Positions 28,501 through 38,392 of a stretch of 64,000 nucleotides of DNA are shown piece by piece. Positions within the stretch are counted from its first letter, which is position 1, and each line of letters begins with the position of its first letter. A model generated the notes under the pieces. That model saw only the letters and a list, made by a program, of their open reading frames with translations, did not search any database and was not told where the DNA came from. Source of the DNA: Lineolata rhizophorae (taxonomy: Eukaryota > Ascomycota > Dothideomycetes > Lineolatales > Lineolataceae); contig MU001683.1 of assembly GCA_010093515.1 (NCBI GenBank), positions 772,982-836,981 on the forward strand, read 5' to 3'. Position numbers and translations under genes: made by a program.

Positions 28501-29162
28501 TTGATCTTCTCGCGGCGCGGCGCGTCGGAGCCGCCGAAGACGATGTGTTGGACCTTGTTGTAGATGCGGCGGCACGTCTTGAACGCGTTGGATTGCGGGT
28601 TGCCGGAGAGGTCGTGGAGGTATGTTTGGAAGAGCCAGAAGGTCTGGTGGGAGAAGGACGGGATGGTGTCAGTCATGCGTTCGCAGCCATTGTCCAAGAC
28701 GAATGAATTCCTCGACAGGAGATATCTGCCGAAAAGGACGGCTTACGAGCAATGCTCCATTCACGGACTCCTCGCAAAGGTCCAGCACGAATTCCTCCAG
28801 CGCCATGGACTCGTTGTCAATGCTGATGAGCAGGTGGCATAGCTGCGGCAGGAAGAACTCGATCTCCTCGTAGGCGAATTGGCGGAGCTTGGAGCAGAGC
28901 ACATAGTGGATGCCGACGTGATCCGCATAGCGCCTGGGAAGGGCAAACGTTGTTAGTAAAGGCGTGCTCGCTCGGCCAAAGCGAGCGGCTTCCTTTTCGC
29001 GATTCGAAAGCCGAGTGCAAACTGTCCATGTCCCCCACGAAGAAACTAGGCGAAGCTGAACGGACGCGCGCAGGCCACTTACGAGAGGTACGCCACCGAC
29101 AAGGAGGGATCGTTGTTGAAGTGATCCGACTCGATGAAGCGCTCCAACAGCTTCCAACTCAT
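25543..29162 (-). CDS. PIK1: Phosphatidylinositol 4-kinase (Pik1 / type III beta)
   Basis: Pik1 converts phosphatidylinositol to PI4P at the Golgi and in the nucleus and is needed for secretion. The model is complement(join(25543..25582,25660..28643,28747..28933,29083..29162)), 1096 aa. The N-terminal lipid-kinase-unique region is clear: YADHVGIHYVLCSKLRQFAY, FLPQLCHLLISIDNESMALE, then across an intron the FWLFQTYLHDLSGNPQSNAF block. A long Ser/Pro-rich disordered middle follows. The catalytic loop is LKDRHNGNILVD and the metal-binding loop IVHIDFGFMLSNSPGS. A stop in the large exon suggests an end at SYYTRL, but a donor (GTGAGT, from 25659) and acceptor GATAG lead to a 40-nt last exon giving YDTFQYRTQGIY, the conserved Pik1 C-terminus. 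Divergent neighbours are distant on both sides. Confidence 0.96.
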
Positions 29163-30405
29163 CTGGAGCGACGGCACATCGGCGTCACAAGTATTAAATG
29201 CCCGGGGCAAAAAGCGAAGGCGAAAAGAAAAGGAAAAATAGGGGAGTCGGCCGCTGGCGAGTCAAGTCGATGATGGCGGATTTGCAACGTCCCTCGTCAA
29301 GGTTGCGGCTACGTCTCCGCGCCCGGCCGAGCCGAGTCAAGCTCGCGCTGCGGCTTAACGCCAGGGGGGGCCTTTTAGGGGGCCTTTTAGGGCGTCTTGG
29401 CCGCGGGGTGCTGCGCTTCCCCTCGTGCCAGTGGCTGCTAAAAGCTAGAGGCAAAAAAGAGTTTAAATTGGATAAATTGGACTAAGAAAAATTGGCGCGG
29501 TCACGACGTTGACAATTTGTTGGCATGACCGAGGCCCGCCCATTTCAACGCCTGCTCCTCTTGCTGCCTCTCGTGCCGAAGGCACTATTTTAACTTTCGA
29601 ACTCTTTATACCAGCGATGGCCACTTCCGTAGCAATTGGGCTACCCGAGTTGAGGGGTAGTTGCAGGCCTCTATAGAGGCCGATTTGGCGAGTGAAGCAC
29701 TTATCTTGTAGACTGCCGACCTCATCACGAAGTACCGACGCCTAATTCTAAAACAATCTCATTCTGCTCGTAATCTCCGTAGGGATTGGCACGCTCAAAC
29801 TAGAAGCGACTAAGCTTTACTCCTTTGTTCCTGCACAAAAAAGGCTCGGATAGAAAATTTGTCTGAAGCTCTGACTGCAATGACTGAGCTGCTGCCCAGA
29901 AATGTTTTAGCAGAGGACAAGATTCGTTTAAATGATGGAAAACAACCTAGCTTAGAAATCTCTTCCATCGTAGAAGCCTGCGCGGAACAGCTGAAGCAGA
30001 ACCCGAATAACGTCAATGAAGAAAAAGCAGGTACCTATCCACAATCAAAACATCACCGAATCTCCCAGTCTCGATTTCAAACTGCGACCAAGTAATAACC
30101 AACCAAGAGGAGATGCAATTACCATACCAACGTACTCAAAACAAGAAACCACTGCCCTATCTCAACAATACTACATAGAAGTATCTACTCCAAAGGGAAA
30201 CGAGCTGATCGCCACGTTTGCAAACTCAACAACCGACCGTCATATGTACTATCAACAGCCCAGGCCCGTTCCCGCGGAGCACAGGCTTCTCCCAAACGTA
30301 CAACGCACACCGCTCGCACCGCCTAGCCCACAGAATATAGCATATCGCCTCGGTATCGTCCCAGCGACCGACCCAAATCCCACGCACGCGCACCGGCACC
30401 ACTCG
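29163..30405. other. 1.2-kb region upstream of PIK1, weak ORF and palindrome
   Basis: The left part should be the PIK1 promoter. It holds a 13-base direct duplication of a GGGGGCCTTTTAG block near 29365-29392. A perfect 16-bp palindrome GGCCTCTATAGAGGCC lies at 29666-29681. A plus-strand frame at about 29836-30026 reads like protein (ENLSEALTAMTELLPRN, SLEISSIVEACAEQLKQ) and ends at a GTACCT donor-like site, but it has no ATG start and no recognisable family. I treat it as a possible remnant rather than a gene. The VPS17 3' end is on the right. Confidence 0.35.
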
Positions 30406-32318
30406 CTAAAACGTCGTCGTCGCCAACCTGCTCGCCGCATTCCTCGCATCCACCTTATCATCATCATCCTCCTCCAACCCGCCCGGCGCCTTCCCAACCC
30501 CACTCTTACTCACCGCCCTCTTCCTGCCCTGCGCTTCCTGCTCCTCCTCCTCGCCCTCCTCCTTGACCGAGCCACTCGCCAAACTCCTATTCAGCCCGTC
30601 GCCGACCCGCCTCGGCACGCCGCTCCACGCGTCCCCCTTGGGCCCCTGACTGGACGCGAGGCTCGCCCTCCGCTGCGCCGGATGGGCCTCGCGGCCCAGG
30701 CGGCTGAGCCCGCCGCTCGCGTCGATGGCGCGGATGTCGGGCCGGACCTGCTCGAGCGTGGCGAGGGTGCGGCGCTCGGCCTCGATCTGGCGGACGACGT
30801 AGTCGCGCACCGCGGCGCGCGCGTCGGCCGCCGTGCGCGCGAACCACTTGCGGCGCTCCTGCACCAGCGTCGACGTCACGCGCGCCACCTTCTGGGTTAG
30901 AAAGGCCTCATGCGACCGCGCCTCGTCGAGCGCCGTGATGGCCTCGTCGACCTTGTTCCGGTTCACGCTCGACGACGCCTTGAGCCGGTCCGCCGCCGCT
31001 AGCTTGCTGCGCGTCGAGGCTTGCGCTTGCAGCAGGTCCCGGATCAGGATGTGCCGGTTGGTGAGCGTCTCTTTGACGATGAAGGCGTCCGAAGAGTGGT
31101 AGGCGAGCGGGTCGCCCAATGTGGTCGCTTCGGCCGTCCCTTGCGCGGCATGGTAGTCGCCTGTGATCTGGATCACCCGGCCAATCTTGCGGTACGCGTT
31201 GGCGAGGCCGGGGTGGGTTTCCTGAGCGTGCATGGTGCCAAGCTTGACCCCAAGATCGGCTTCAGAGAGGCCGAGACCTGGAGGGTGTTAGCTGCCGTCC
31301 TAAAATAACAAAGTTGGGAGCATAAAGAGTAGAAAGTAGCGCATACTCCGCCGACACTTGACCACTCTGTCTAGCTTCTGTCCCGCATCCATGGTACCAA
31401 GGTAGAACATCTTCACCACGGGTCTCGCATCCGCTAGCTCCGGCGTATCGTCGGGAGGCGGCGCAAACTGCTTGAGATACTTCCTGCGTACGCCCGTCGC
31501 TGGCTGTTTGCGCCGCACGACCGGGCTGTACCCGAAGTCGCTCTCGACAAAATACACCATCTCGCCGTCGCGCATCAGCACCTCGTTGCCGCACACGGTG
31601 TTGAGCCAGCGCTGGAACGACGCCTTGACGCGGGCCTCGTCCTCGTCCGTGCCGACGCCTGCTGACGTCACGGGCGGTGGCACGGCCGGCACCATGGCCT
31701 CCGGGTTTGCGGAGATGAGGTGGTCGGCGAGCTTCTGGAACTCAGAGTGCGTGCGGCGGACGTCGCGGAACTGCGTGGTGCGGAACTTGGGTAGGTTCGT
31801 CTGAGAGGAGTTGGTTAGCAAGGTGTAGGTTAAGGAGCCGGGATTTGGCATACATAGACGTCGAAGCGCAATATCAAATCCTTTCTCCCCGTGCGCTCCA
31901 GCCCAGTGACTTTCGCCTGCAGCTTGTGATGCGGAGCATTCTGCCGCGGCCCTCTTTTTGGACCCCCGTGCTGTGGCGTCTGCGGCATCTGCGGAGTCTG
32001 GGGCATCTGCGGCTGGTGCTGCTGGTGGTGATGCTGTTGTGGGGGCTGCGGGAGCTGATGAACGCTCGCTCTCGCATCGTCGGTCCTCGTTTCATTCTCA
32101 CTGCTCTCGACGCTCTTAACCGCCTTGAGCGAGTCGTCCACCGTGTCGTGGTCGCTCGAGAAGCCGTGGTCGGCGTAGGGCGACTGCGGCGGCAGCGGCG
32201 ACGAAGGGATGTCCGCGGCCGCCGGGTGCCCGAATGAGGTGCGGCTGTGCTGCGGGGACGAGGCCCAAGGCGAGGGGCCTTCGGGGTGGTCAGGGTCGGT
32301 GACCGCGGAGTAGTCCAT
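30406..32318 (-). CDS. VPS17: Vps17, retromer PX-BAR sorting nexin
   Basis: Vps17 pairs with Vps5 in the membrane-bending part of retromer, which returns cargo receptors from endosomes to the Golgi. The model is complement(join(30406..31277,31347..31800,31854..32318)), 596 aa. The start MDYSAVTDPDHPEGPSPW and the His/Gln/Pro-rich N-terminus are typical of filamentous-fungal Vps17. The PX domain begins near residue 135 (LQAKVTGLERTGRKDLILRF) and continues across the first intron as DVYTNLPKFRTTQFRDVRRT and RWLNTVCGNEVLM. The segment VVKMFYLGTMDAGQKLD leads into the BAR-like helices (residues ~310-520). The tail is acidic, ending ARNAASRLATTTF. Introns have donors GTATGC and GTATGC and close in frame. 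A short MPQTPQ repeat sits before the PX domain. Divergent from MEF2. Confidence 0.93.
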
Positions 32319-32681
32319 TGGGACGGAGACCCGCTGACGCTGGCCTTATGGCGCGATTCGAAGAAGAGGGCGATGGCTATGGCGGGCGCAGGAGAGGGAT
32401 TGGAAGGCGGCTGCGCAGGGCGGGAGCGAGCGATTCGGGCAGTGCGGAGCAACGGCGACGATCGGTCGTGATGATGGTGGCCTGCGGTGCGGCCGGGAGC
32501 TCGGCCCGCGAAAAGACCAAGCCCGCCGCAAACTTGTGCCGAGAGTTTCCGCTCCGCTCCGCTCCCTGTCGGCATCGGCTTGCGCGCTCTCCACAACTTC
32601 CCTTCCTCTTTGCGTCTCATTTCTTCGTCGTCCGCTCCTTTTTATTCTTCGCTTATTGTCTTTAATTTGTATTTGCTGGGG
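32319..32681. promoter_or_regulatory. Divergent promoter, VPS17 / MEF2
   Basis: These 363 bases separate the two starts. The half near MEF2 (32580-32680) is T-rich (TTTCTTCG, TTTTTATTC, TTTAATTTG), resembling a pyrimidine-rich fungal leader. No defined regulatory motif is recognised. Confidence 0.4.
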
Positions 32682-35584
32682 ATGTTGATCGCCCGATTAT
32701 GGCCCCGTGGTCGAGTCTCAGTTCCCTTGCTGGCCCGCACCAGGCTGTTCTCCGCGACAGCAGTCCGACAAAGTGCACCGTCCACAGGCCCGGACGATGA
32801 TACCCTGGCTAGGACGCGCAACATTGGCATCATTGCCCACATTGATGCTGTGCGTACGCATTGGGCCATTGAAATCTCGAATACTAACCGGAGTGTAGGG
32901 TAAAACTACAACCACGGAGCGGATGCTCTACTACAGCGGATACACTAGGCGGATAGGAGGTTGGTTCACGTGATGCTTCCCCTGTAATATTCTCTTCTAG
33001 CACTCTCCAATCTCAATGAATCAGCAATTTGAGCTTCATCAAGTTTTCTGTCACTTTTTTATCTGTCCGATTTCCTATAGACTTAAGTGTTCGTCCTGAC
33101 AAGGCCCGCACAGATGTCGATGAAGGGTCCACCGTCACCGACTTCCTCCCGGCCGAGCGCACCCGCGGCATCACGATCCAGTCCGCTGCCATAACTTTTA
33201 ATTGGCCTCCCACTACTGTCTCTACATCCTCCTCTCAGTCTCATCTCCCCTCCGCCCCTCGGTCCTCCACTCCCCACACCATCAACCTCATCGACACCCC
33301 CGGCCACGCCGACTTTACCTTCGAAGTCGTACGCTCTTTACGCATTCTCGACGGCGCCGTGTGCATCTTGGATGGCGTCGCCGGCGTAGAAGCGCAAACC
33401 GAAAAGGTCTGGGCCCAAGCTTCAGCCTACGCGATCCCGCGGTTGGCGTATGTGAACAAGCTAGATCGCGACGGTGCGGCTTTTGCACGCACTATTAAGG
33501 AGATCGGGGTAAAGTTGAGGACCTGGCCTGCTGTATGCCAGGTGCCGTGGTGGGAGGGTGGGCGGGGCCGCCTCTTGGGTGTGGGAGACGTGGTGGGAAG
33601 ACGAGGCATGAAGTGGGAACGGGGTGGTGATGGACGCGATGTCCAGGTCGTAGAGATGGACGAGCTGGATAGAAGGGAGCCGTGGCTGGCGAAGGAAATC
33701 GAGCGCGGACGGGCAGCCTTGGTGGAGCTGCTGAGCGAGCATGACGACGAAATGGTGGAGAAGTTCCTCGAGGCGGGCGAGAACCATCAGGCCATAGCCC
33801 CGAGCGACATCACCGATTCTTTGCGCAGAGTCGTCCTACACCACCCGCAGAAAATCGTGCCCGTTTTCGGGGGTGCCAGTTTCCGCAACATTGGCGTGCA
33901 GCCGCTCCTCGATGCCGTCGTCGACTTGCTCCCGTCGCCCGGCGAGCGCCCCGACCCAGAGATCAAGCTCGGGCAGAAGACTAGTAGTCTTCAGGCGCTA
34001 TTTTCGGGCGAGCTCGAGCTTCCAGGGCCAGCGCCCGAGCCCAAGAAGCCCAAAGCTCTCTTCAAACCCACACCCAAAGCCCTCCTGGCCCCGCTCCAAG
34101 CCTGCGCCCTCGCCTTTAAGGTCGTTCGCGACCCTCAGCGCGGCATGCTCGTCTACGTCCGCATCTACTCTGGCACGCTTCCGCGCGGCGCGGCCTTGTA
34201 CAACACCAACTTGCACCAGACGGAGCGCGCGCAGCGACTTCTCCGCATGTACGCGTCCGACGCGGTCGACGTCGAGTCTCTCGGCACGGGCACCATCGGC
34301 GTCATACCGGGCCTCAAGCACGCGCGCACCGGCGACACGCTCGTTGCATACGCCGGCGTGAACCCGAAGACGGGCCCGCCAGACCCGATCCGCTCGTTAC
34401 AGCTGCGCCCGATCGAGGTACCGCCGCCTGTGTTCTTCACGAGCGTCGAGCCGGACAGTCTGGGCGAAAAGCGCAGCATGGACGAGGCGCTGGGGGTCTT
34501 GCTTCGCGAGGACCCGAGCCTGAGCATGCGAGTCAACGAGGAGAGCGGGCAGACGGAGCTGGCAGGCATGGGCGAGCTGCACTTGGAGATCGCGCGGGAT
34601 CGGTTGATCGGAGATTTCAAGGCCAAGGCGCGGACGGGCAAGATCGACATCGATTACCGCGAAACGATCACGGTGCCCTCTCGCCTCGTGACGGAGAGGC
34701 GCGAGTCCGACATCCAAGGCAAGAAGAGCGTTGCTGAGTGCAGCGCCAGCGTGGCGCCAGCATCCGACGTCCCCACTGCTTCCAGCACCTCATCAGACGA
34801 CATCACCACCACCATCCCCCTTGATTCCTCCAACACCCTCACCATCCACCACGCCCCGCCCCCTTCCTCTCCTGACCCTTCCCTCCCACCCCACCTCCTC
34901 ACCCCCCTCACCTCCGCCACCTCCGCGGCCCTCTCCCGCGGCCCCGCCCACGCCCTCCCCACCCACTCCATCGCCGTCCACATCCACCTCCCCGCCCCCC
35001 TCCTCCTCACCACCCCCGACACCGTCGCCCCCGCCGCGCTCTCCCTCGCTGCCCGCGCCGCCGTCCGGACCGCCCTCGCGCAGGCGTCCGCCGCCGGCGC
35101 CAACAGCGTCCTCATGGAGCCCGTCATGCTAGTCCGCATCGCCGTCAGCGAGCGCGACATGGGCGGCGTCGTGCACGACATCAGCGCGGCGCGGGGCGGC
35201 GTGATCCTCGCGCTGGACGAGAGCGGCAGCGGCGAGGCAGCGGCCGGGGCGAGCGCCTCGAGCGCCTCGAACGACGCCGCCGCTGCCGCCGCCGACGCCG
35301 CCGACGCCATCGATCCCCACCGCATCTACGCGCCGCCGGACCCGTTCACGTCGTCGACGGCGAGCGCGTCGGCAGACCTCGGCGCCGCGGTCGCGCAGGG
35401 CTTGACGCAGCAGCGGACTGTCACGGCGAGGGTCCCGCTCAAGGAGATGGTGGGGTACTTGAAGCACTTGAGGAGTTTGACTGGGGGGAGGGGCACGTTT
35501 GTCATGAGCGTGGAGGGGTTCGAGAGGATGGGGGCGCAGAGGGAACGGAGCGTGTTGGGGGAGATTAGGGGGGAGGGGTGGTGA
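32682..35584 (+). CDS. MEF2: Mitochondrial elongation factor G2 (ribosome recycling)
   Basis: Mef2/EF-G2mt is a mitochondrial GTPase that works with ribosome recycling factor to split ribosomes after termination. The model is join(32682..32849,32899..32959,33114..35584), 899 aa. The N-terminus MLIARLWPRGRVSVPLLART is a presequence. The GTPase motifs are NIGIIAHIDAGKTTTTER (G1, split by intron 1 after HIDA), RGITIQSAAITFNWPP (G2), LIDTPGHADFTFEVVRS (G3) and YVNKLDRDGAAF (G4). The RGITIQSAAITFNWPP form favours EF-G2 over EF-G1. Domain III (ELAGMGELHLEIARDRL) and domain IV/V follow. Domains IV and V carry Pro/Ser- and Ala-rich insertions (about residues 590-640 and 770-800). Exon 2 is just 61 nt. 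It is divergent from VPS17 and convergent with CBP3. Confidence 0.93.
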
Positions 35585-35888
35585 GTCATGTTGTGTTTGG
35601 TATGTTGTGCGTGGATTCATGTGTTCGGTATGATTAGAAGGTTTGTAGATTCATTGTAAATTACACGGTCAAAATTCTTGTACAATAATATGTAGGATTG
35701 AGCTTTCTCCTTCCCTTTGCCAATTACTCTTTTTTACCCACTTCCTTGTTCGAAGTTACCTGCATATGTAATTACAATTCGTAGAAGCGGAGAGCCCAAC
35801 CTAGAGGCTATGATCACATTCCCCGGCTTACACAATATTCGTGCCAAGCAAACATTTCTCCGGATAACAGACACGTCCTACCGCTCCG
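35585..35888. other. Convergent 3' flank between MEF2 and CBP3
   Basis: An AT-rich 304-base gap containing the 3' ends of two convergent genes. It has an AATAATA-type sequence near 35685 that could serve plus-strand polyadenylation. No gene is seen. Confidence 0.4.
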
Positions 35889-37086
35889 TCACCGTCCCTC
35901 CGGGGACTCCGGTACCTCTTCCTCAATCCCCTTACTGGTCGGCAGCACAATCTGCCGATCCCTCTCCTCGCCCCCAAACCCAACATTACCTCCGAGCACG
36001 TCCTCATCCCCCGCCCCATCCAAATACGCAACCCACCTCCTCACGTACGCGACCACAGTAGCCAGGCTTACGGCATCCACGTCTTCCCTGCCGCCGAACA
36101 GGTTACGCCACAGGGCGGTTGCGAGCACGGCGTCCGAGCCGATGATGCCCTCGTCGTAGGCGGCGATGACGCCGCGCCACTGGTAGAACAGGTCGCGTTT
36201 GTAGGCGTTGCGGACCGAGGCCGAGTCGATGCGGTGCTGCTGGACCATGCGGTCCTCGGCCGCGTGGAAGATGTGGTTGACGAGCTGTTGCTGCCACTCG
36301 CGCGATGATTCGGGAGGCAGTTGGCGTAGGCGGGTCAGGAGGAGGTATTGGTGGAGGAAGGTGACTTGGGCCCAGGTGTTAAAGTTAACCGGGAGGTGGA
36401 GCTCTGTGGTGATTAGGAAGGGTCAGAAAAGGGTCAGAAAAAGCTCTCCAAGTACGGCGTCGACCTCGAAACCAGGACTGGAACGAGTGCGGCGTGTGAA
36501 CTGGCGGGACCCACGCTCATACCACCACCCCTCCCCTACGCCCACATGCATTCCCCCTTCCCCGGTCTCGATCTCTGCCCCTTTTTCCTCTGCTCCCGGT
36601 ATCCGGTACTCCGCCTGCGCGCAGCACTCCTTCGCCAGCTTGTCCGTCAGCGCGTACATGGCGTACGAACTCATCAGTCCGCCTCCTCCCAGCGCCTCGT
36701 CTCCTTCCCCCTTTTCCTTCTGACGGAAAAGTTTCCGCCGCTGTAGCGCCTCGACGAGTGACGAGGCCGAGGGAGCGGACGCGTGCAGCTTGGCGCGCTC
36801 CTCGGGGGAGTCGCGCAGCTTGGCGAGGGTTTCGGGGCTGGGCGGGACGTAGGTCATGGGGTCGTCTGCGGGAGGCGCGTCTGAGGAGGAGGAAGCGGCG
36901 AGGCGGGTGGAGGTCGTGGCTATCAGGCGGGAGGTCCGGTTGAGGCGCAGGTGGGAAGGAAGCTGAAGGTAGGATAAGTTCAGTGCTCACTGTCCGGACA
37001 AGAAGGGATGGACGCACCGTGGAGAATTTGCCTTCGGCGGGGCGCAAGGCCCGCAGGCAGGAGAAGCAAATTTGCCGTGGCGGCAT
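35889..37086 (-). CDS. CBP3: Cbp3, ubiquinol-cytochrome c reductase assembly chaperone
   Basis: Cbp3 (UQCC1 in animals) binds the mitochondrial ribosome exit and newly made cytochrome b to start assembly of the bc1 complex. The model is complement(join(35889..36403,36515..36962,37018..37086)), 343 aa. The N-terminus MPPRQICFSCLRALRPAEGK, then Arg/Ser-rich RLNRTSRLIATTSTRLA, is a mitochondrial presequence. The conserved domain includes AMYALTDKLAKECCAQ, then WYEQLHLPVNFNTWAQVTFL across intron 2, FHAAEDRMVQQHRIDSASVR and FYQWRGVIAAYDEGIIGSDA followed by ALWRNLFGG. For intron 2 I chose the donor GTGGGT with acceptor CACAG because a nearby GTATGA donor would create a stop or wrong frame. Convergent with MEF2. 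S. cerevisiae Cbp3 has a similar length of about 335 aa. Confidence 0.9.
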
Positions 37087-37681
37087 TGTGGAAGATGGAA
37101 TTGAGGCTTGCGCGATTGACGATGATGTTAAGGTTGGGATATGGGGTGCGTTAAATGGACGGGAGAACCAGTCGCGCGGAGGCGCGTTTGGTACGCGAAA
37201 AAAGTCCATGATCTCACCACTGAGAGCTGCCGGCGCGAGCCAATCAGAAGGCTGCGAATGCTCGACCAAAAAGACCTGCATTTTACAACCTTAGTCCGCA
37301 CTATTAGGCATTTTCTTTTCTCACGTCATTATTCTTATTTGGCTCTTTTGGCTATATATCCAGCTCTTCTGGATACAGAGCAAATCTAACAATTAGCAAC
37401 GGAATGTTGAATATGATAAACGAGCAGGCCATACAGCTGGATTAATTTGGGATCGATCATTTTTTTTGTTGCCCCGTGGAATTGTTTGACAAACAAAGAG
37501 TGATCTAGATTCGACGCAAACAGAACACTTGCCAAGAATATTGTACAAACAACTAAAAAACCATATAGACCAATCTCTAGGCAAATAGTTAAAGATAACT
37601 TCCAACAGCATCATGACCGGCCGAATCTATCGCCGTCGAGGCCTCTCGACCGCTTCCAGCGTGACAAGTCAAAATCGCAAT
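37087..37681. other. Gene-free region upstream of CBP3
   Basis: The left part must contain the CBP3 promoter; the right part (37280-37600) is AT-rich. No supported gene, repeat or RNA is seen. Confidence 0.35.
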
Positions 37682-38188
37682 TCAGTCCAGCAGCCAAGGA
37701 CCGTCACAAACAACATCCACGCCAACATCACGGTCAATATCGTCTATTTCTCCTTTTTGGGCGGCGTCCGGGATCTCCTTAGCATTGGCAACATAGTCTG
37801 GAGCATAGTTCTCACAATCTGGAACTTCATACGAGACACCTTCCTCCTTCTTCGAGCAATCCTCAAGCTTGTCGCCGTCTTTATCGGACTTGTCGTCTTC
37901 TTCGTCCCCATTGAAACCGCACACGGTATCAAGTACGCTCTCATCCTTGTCCGAGATGTCTTTGGCAGGGTGAATCCAACTGTCTGTTGGGTCGCCATTC
38001 ACATCGTAGGGTTCTACGGCTACGTATTGATTGCCCGGAACTCCGTTGAGGAGCTGACTCGGAGGTCGGGTAGAGCATCTCAAGTTGAGGGCGTTGTTGA
38101 GTGTTCTAACAGGCCGGCGATCGAATACATGGTAGCTAGTTGAGACTTGATAGTTATGTCCATTGAAATTTACCGACCATGTTGTCAA
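37682..38188 (-). CDS. Small acidic hypothetical protein
   Basis: I do not recognise this gene. It is a single 168-aa frame starting MTTWSVNFNGHNYQVSTSY. The first half has mixed, ordinary protein composition (LNGVPGNQYVAVEPYDVNGD); the second half is very acidic (SDKDESVLDTVCGFNGDEE and similar). There is no signal peptide or membrane segment. The opposite strand carries a 176-aa frame (37613-38143) that looks hydrophobic; antisense of Asp/Glu codons reads as Ile/Val/Leu, which explains it. I therefore prefer the minus strand, without being certain either is expressed. Composition is less GC-rich than neighbouring housekeeping genes. It may be lineage-specific. Confidence 0.38.
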   Translation of the reverse strand: MTTWSVNFNGHNYQVSTSYHVFDRRPVRTLNNALNLRCSTRPPSQLLNGVPGNQYVAVEPYDVNGDPTDSWIHPAKDISDKDESVLDTVCGFNGDEEDDKSDKDGDKLEDCSKKEEGVSYEVPDCENYAPDYVANAKEIPDAAQKGEIDDIDRDVGVDVVCDGPWLLD

Positions 38189-38392
38189 TTGTACTCGTAT
38201 ATTTTAGACTGTGCCCGTTTTTGTATAAGGGGCCGATTACGGGGCACCCAAGTCGCCTCTTTAATTCAATCGAGCCTTTGTTTTCGAAAGGGAAACAAAA
38301 AGCTAGCTCTCCTCCATAGGGCATCACGTGACCTACAAAGCACACGAGGTATTCCTCCTTCTTTTTTTTACCCTCCATTCCCTTACCCAGCC

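Noticed and set aside
27093-28706. 537-codon plus-strand ORF opposite PIK1
   Set aside because: It is antisense to the verified lipid kinase exon, is Arg-rich from GC-rich antisense codons, and has no protein family likeness.
36515-36530. GTATGA donor for CBP3 intron 2
   Set aside because: It would create a stop or the wrong frame after the known acceptor; GTGGGT gives a continuous conserved domain.
37613-38143. 176-codon hydrophobic plus-strand ORF, a possible membrane protein
   Set aside because: Hydrophobicity is explained as antisense of an acidic protein; kept only as an alternative to the minus-strand model.
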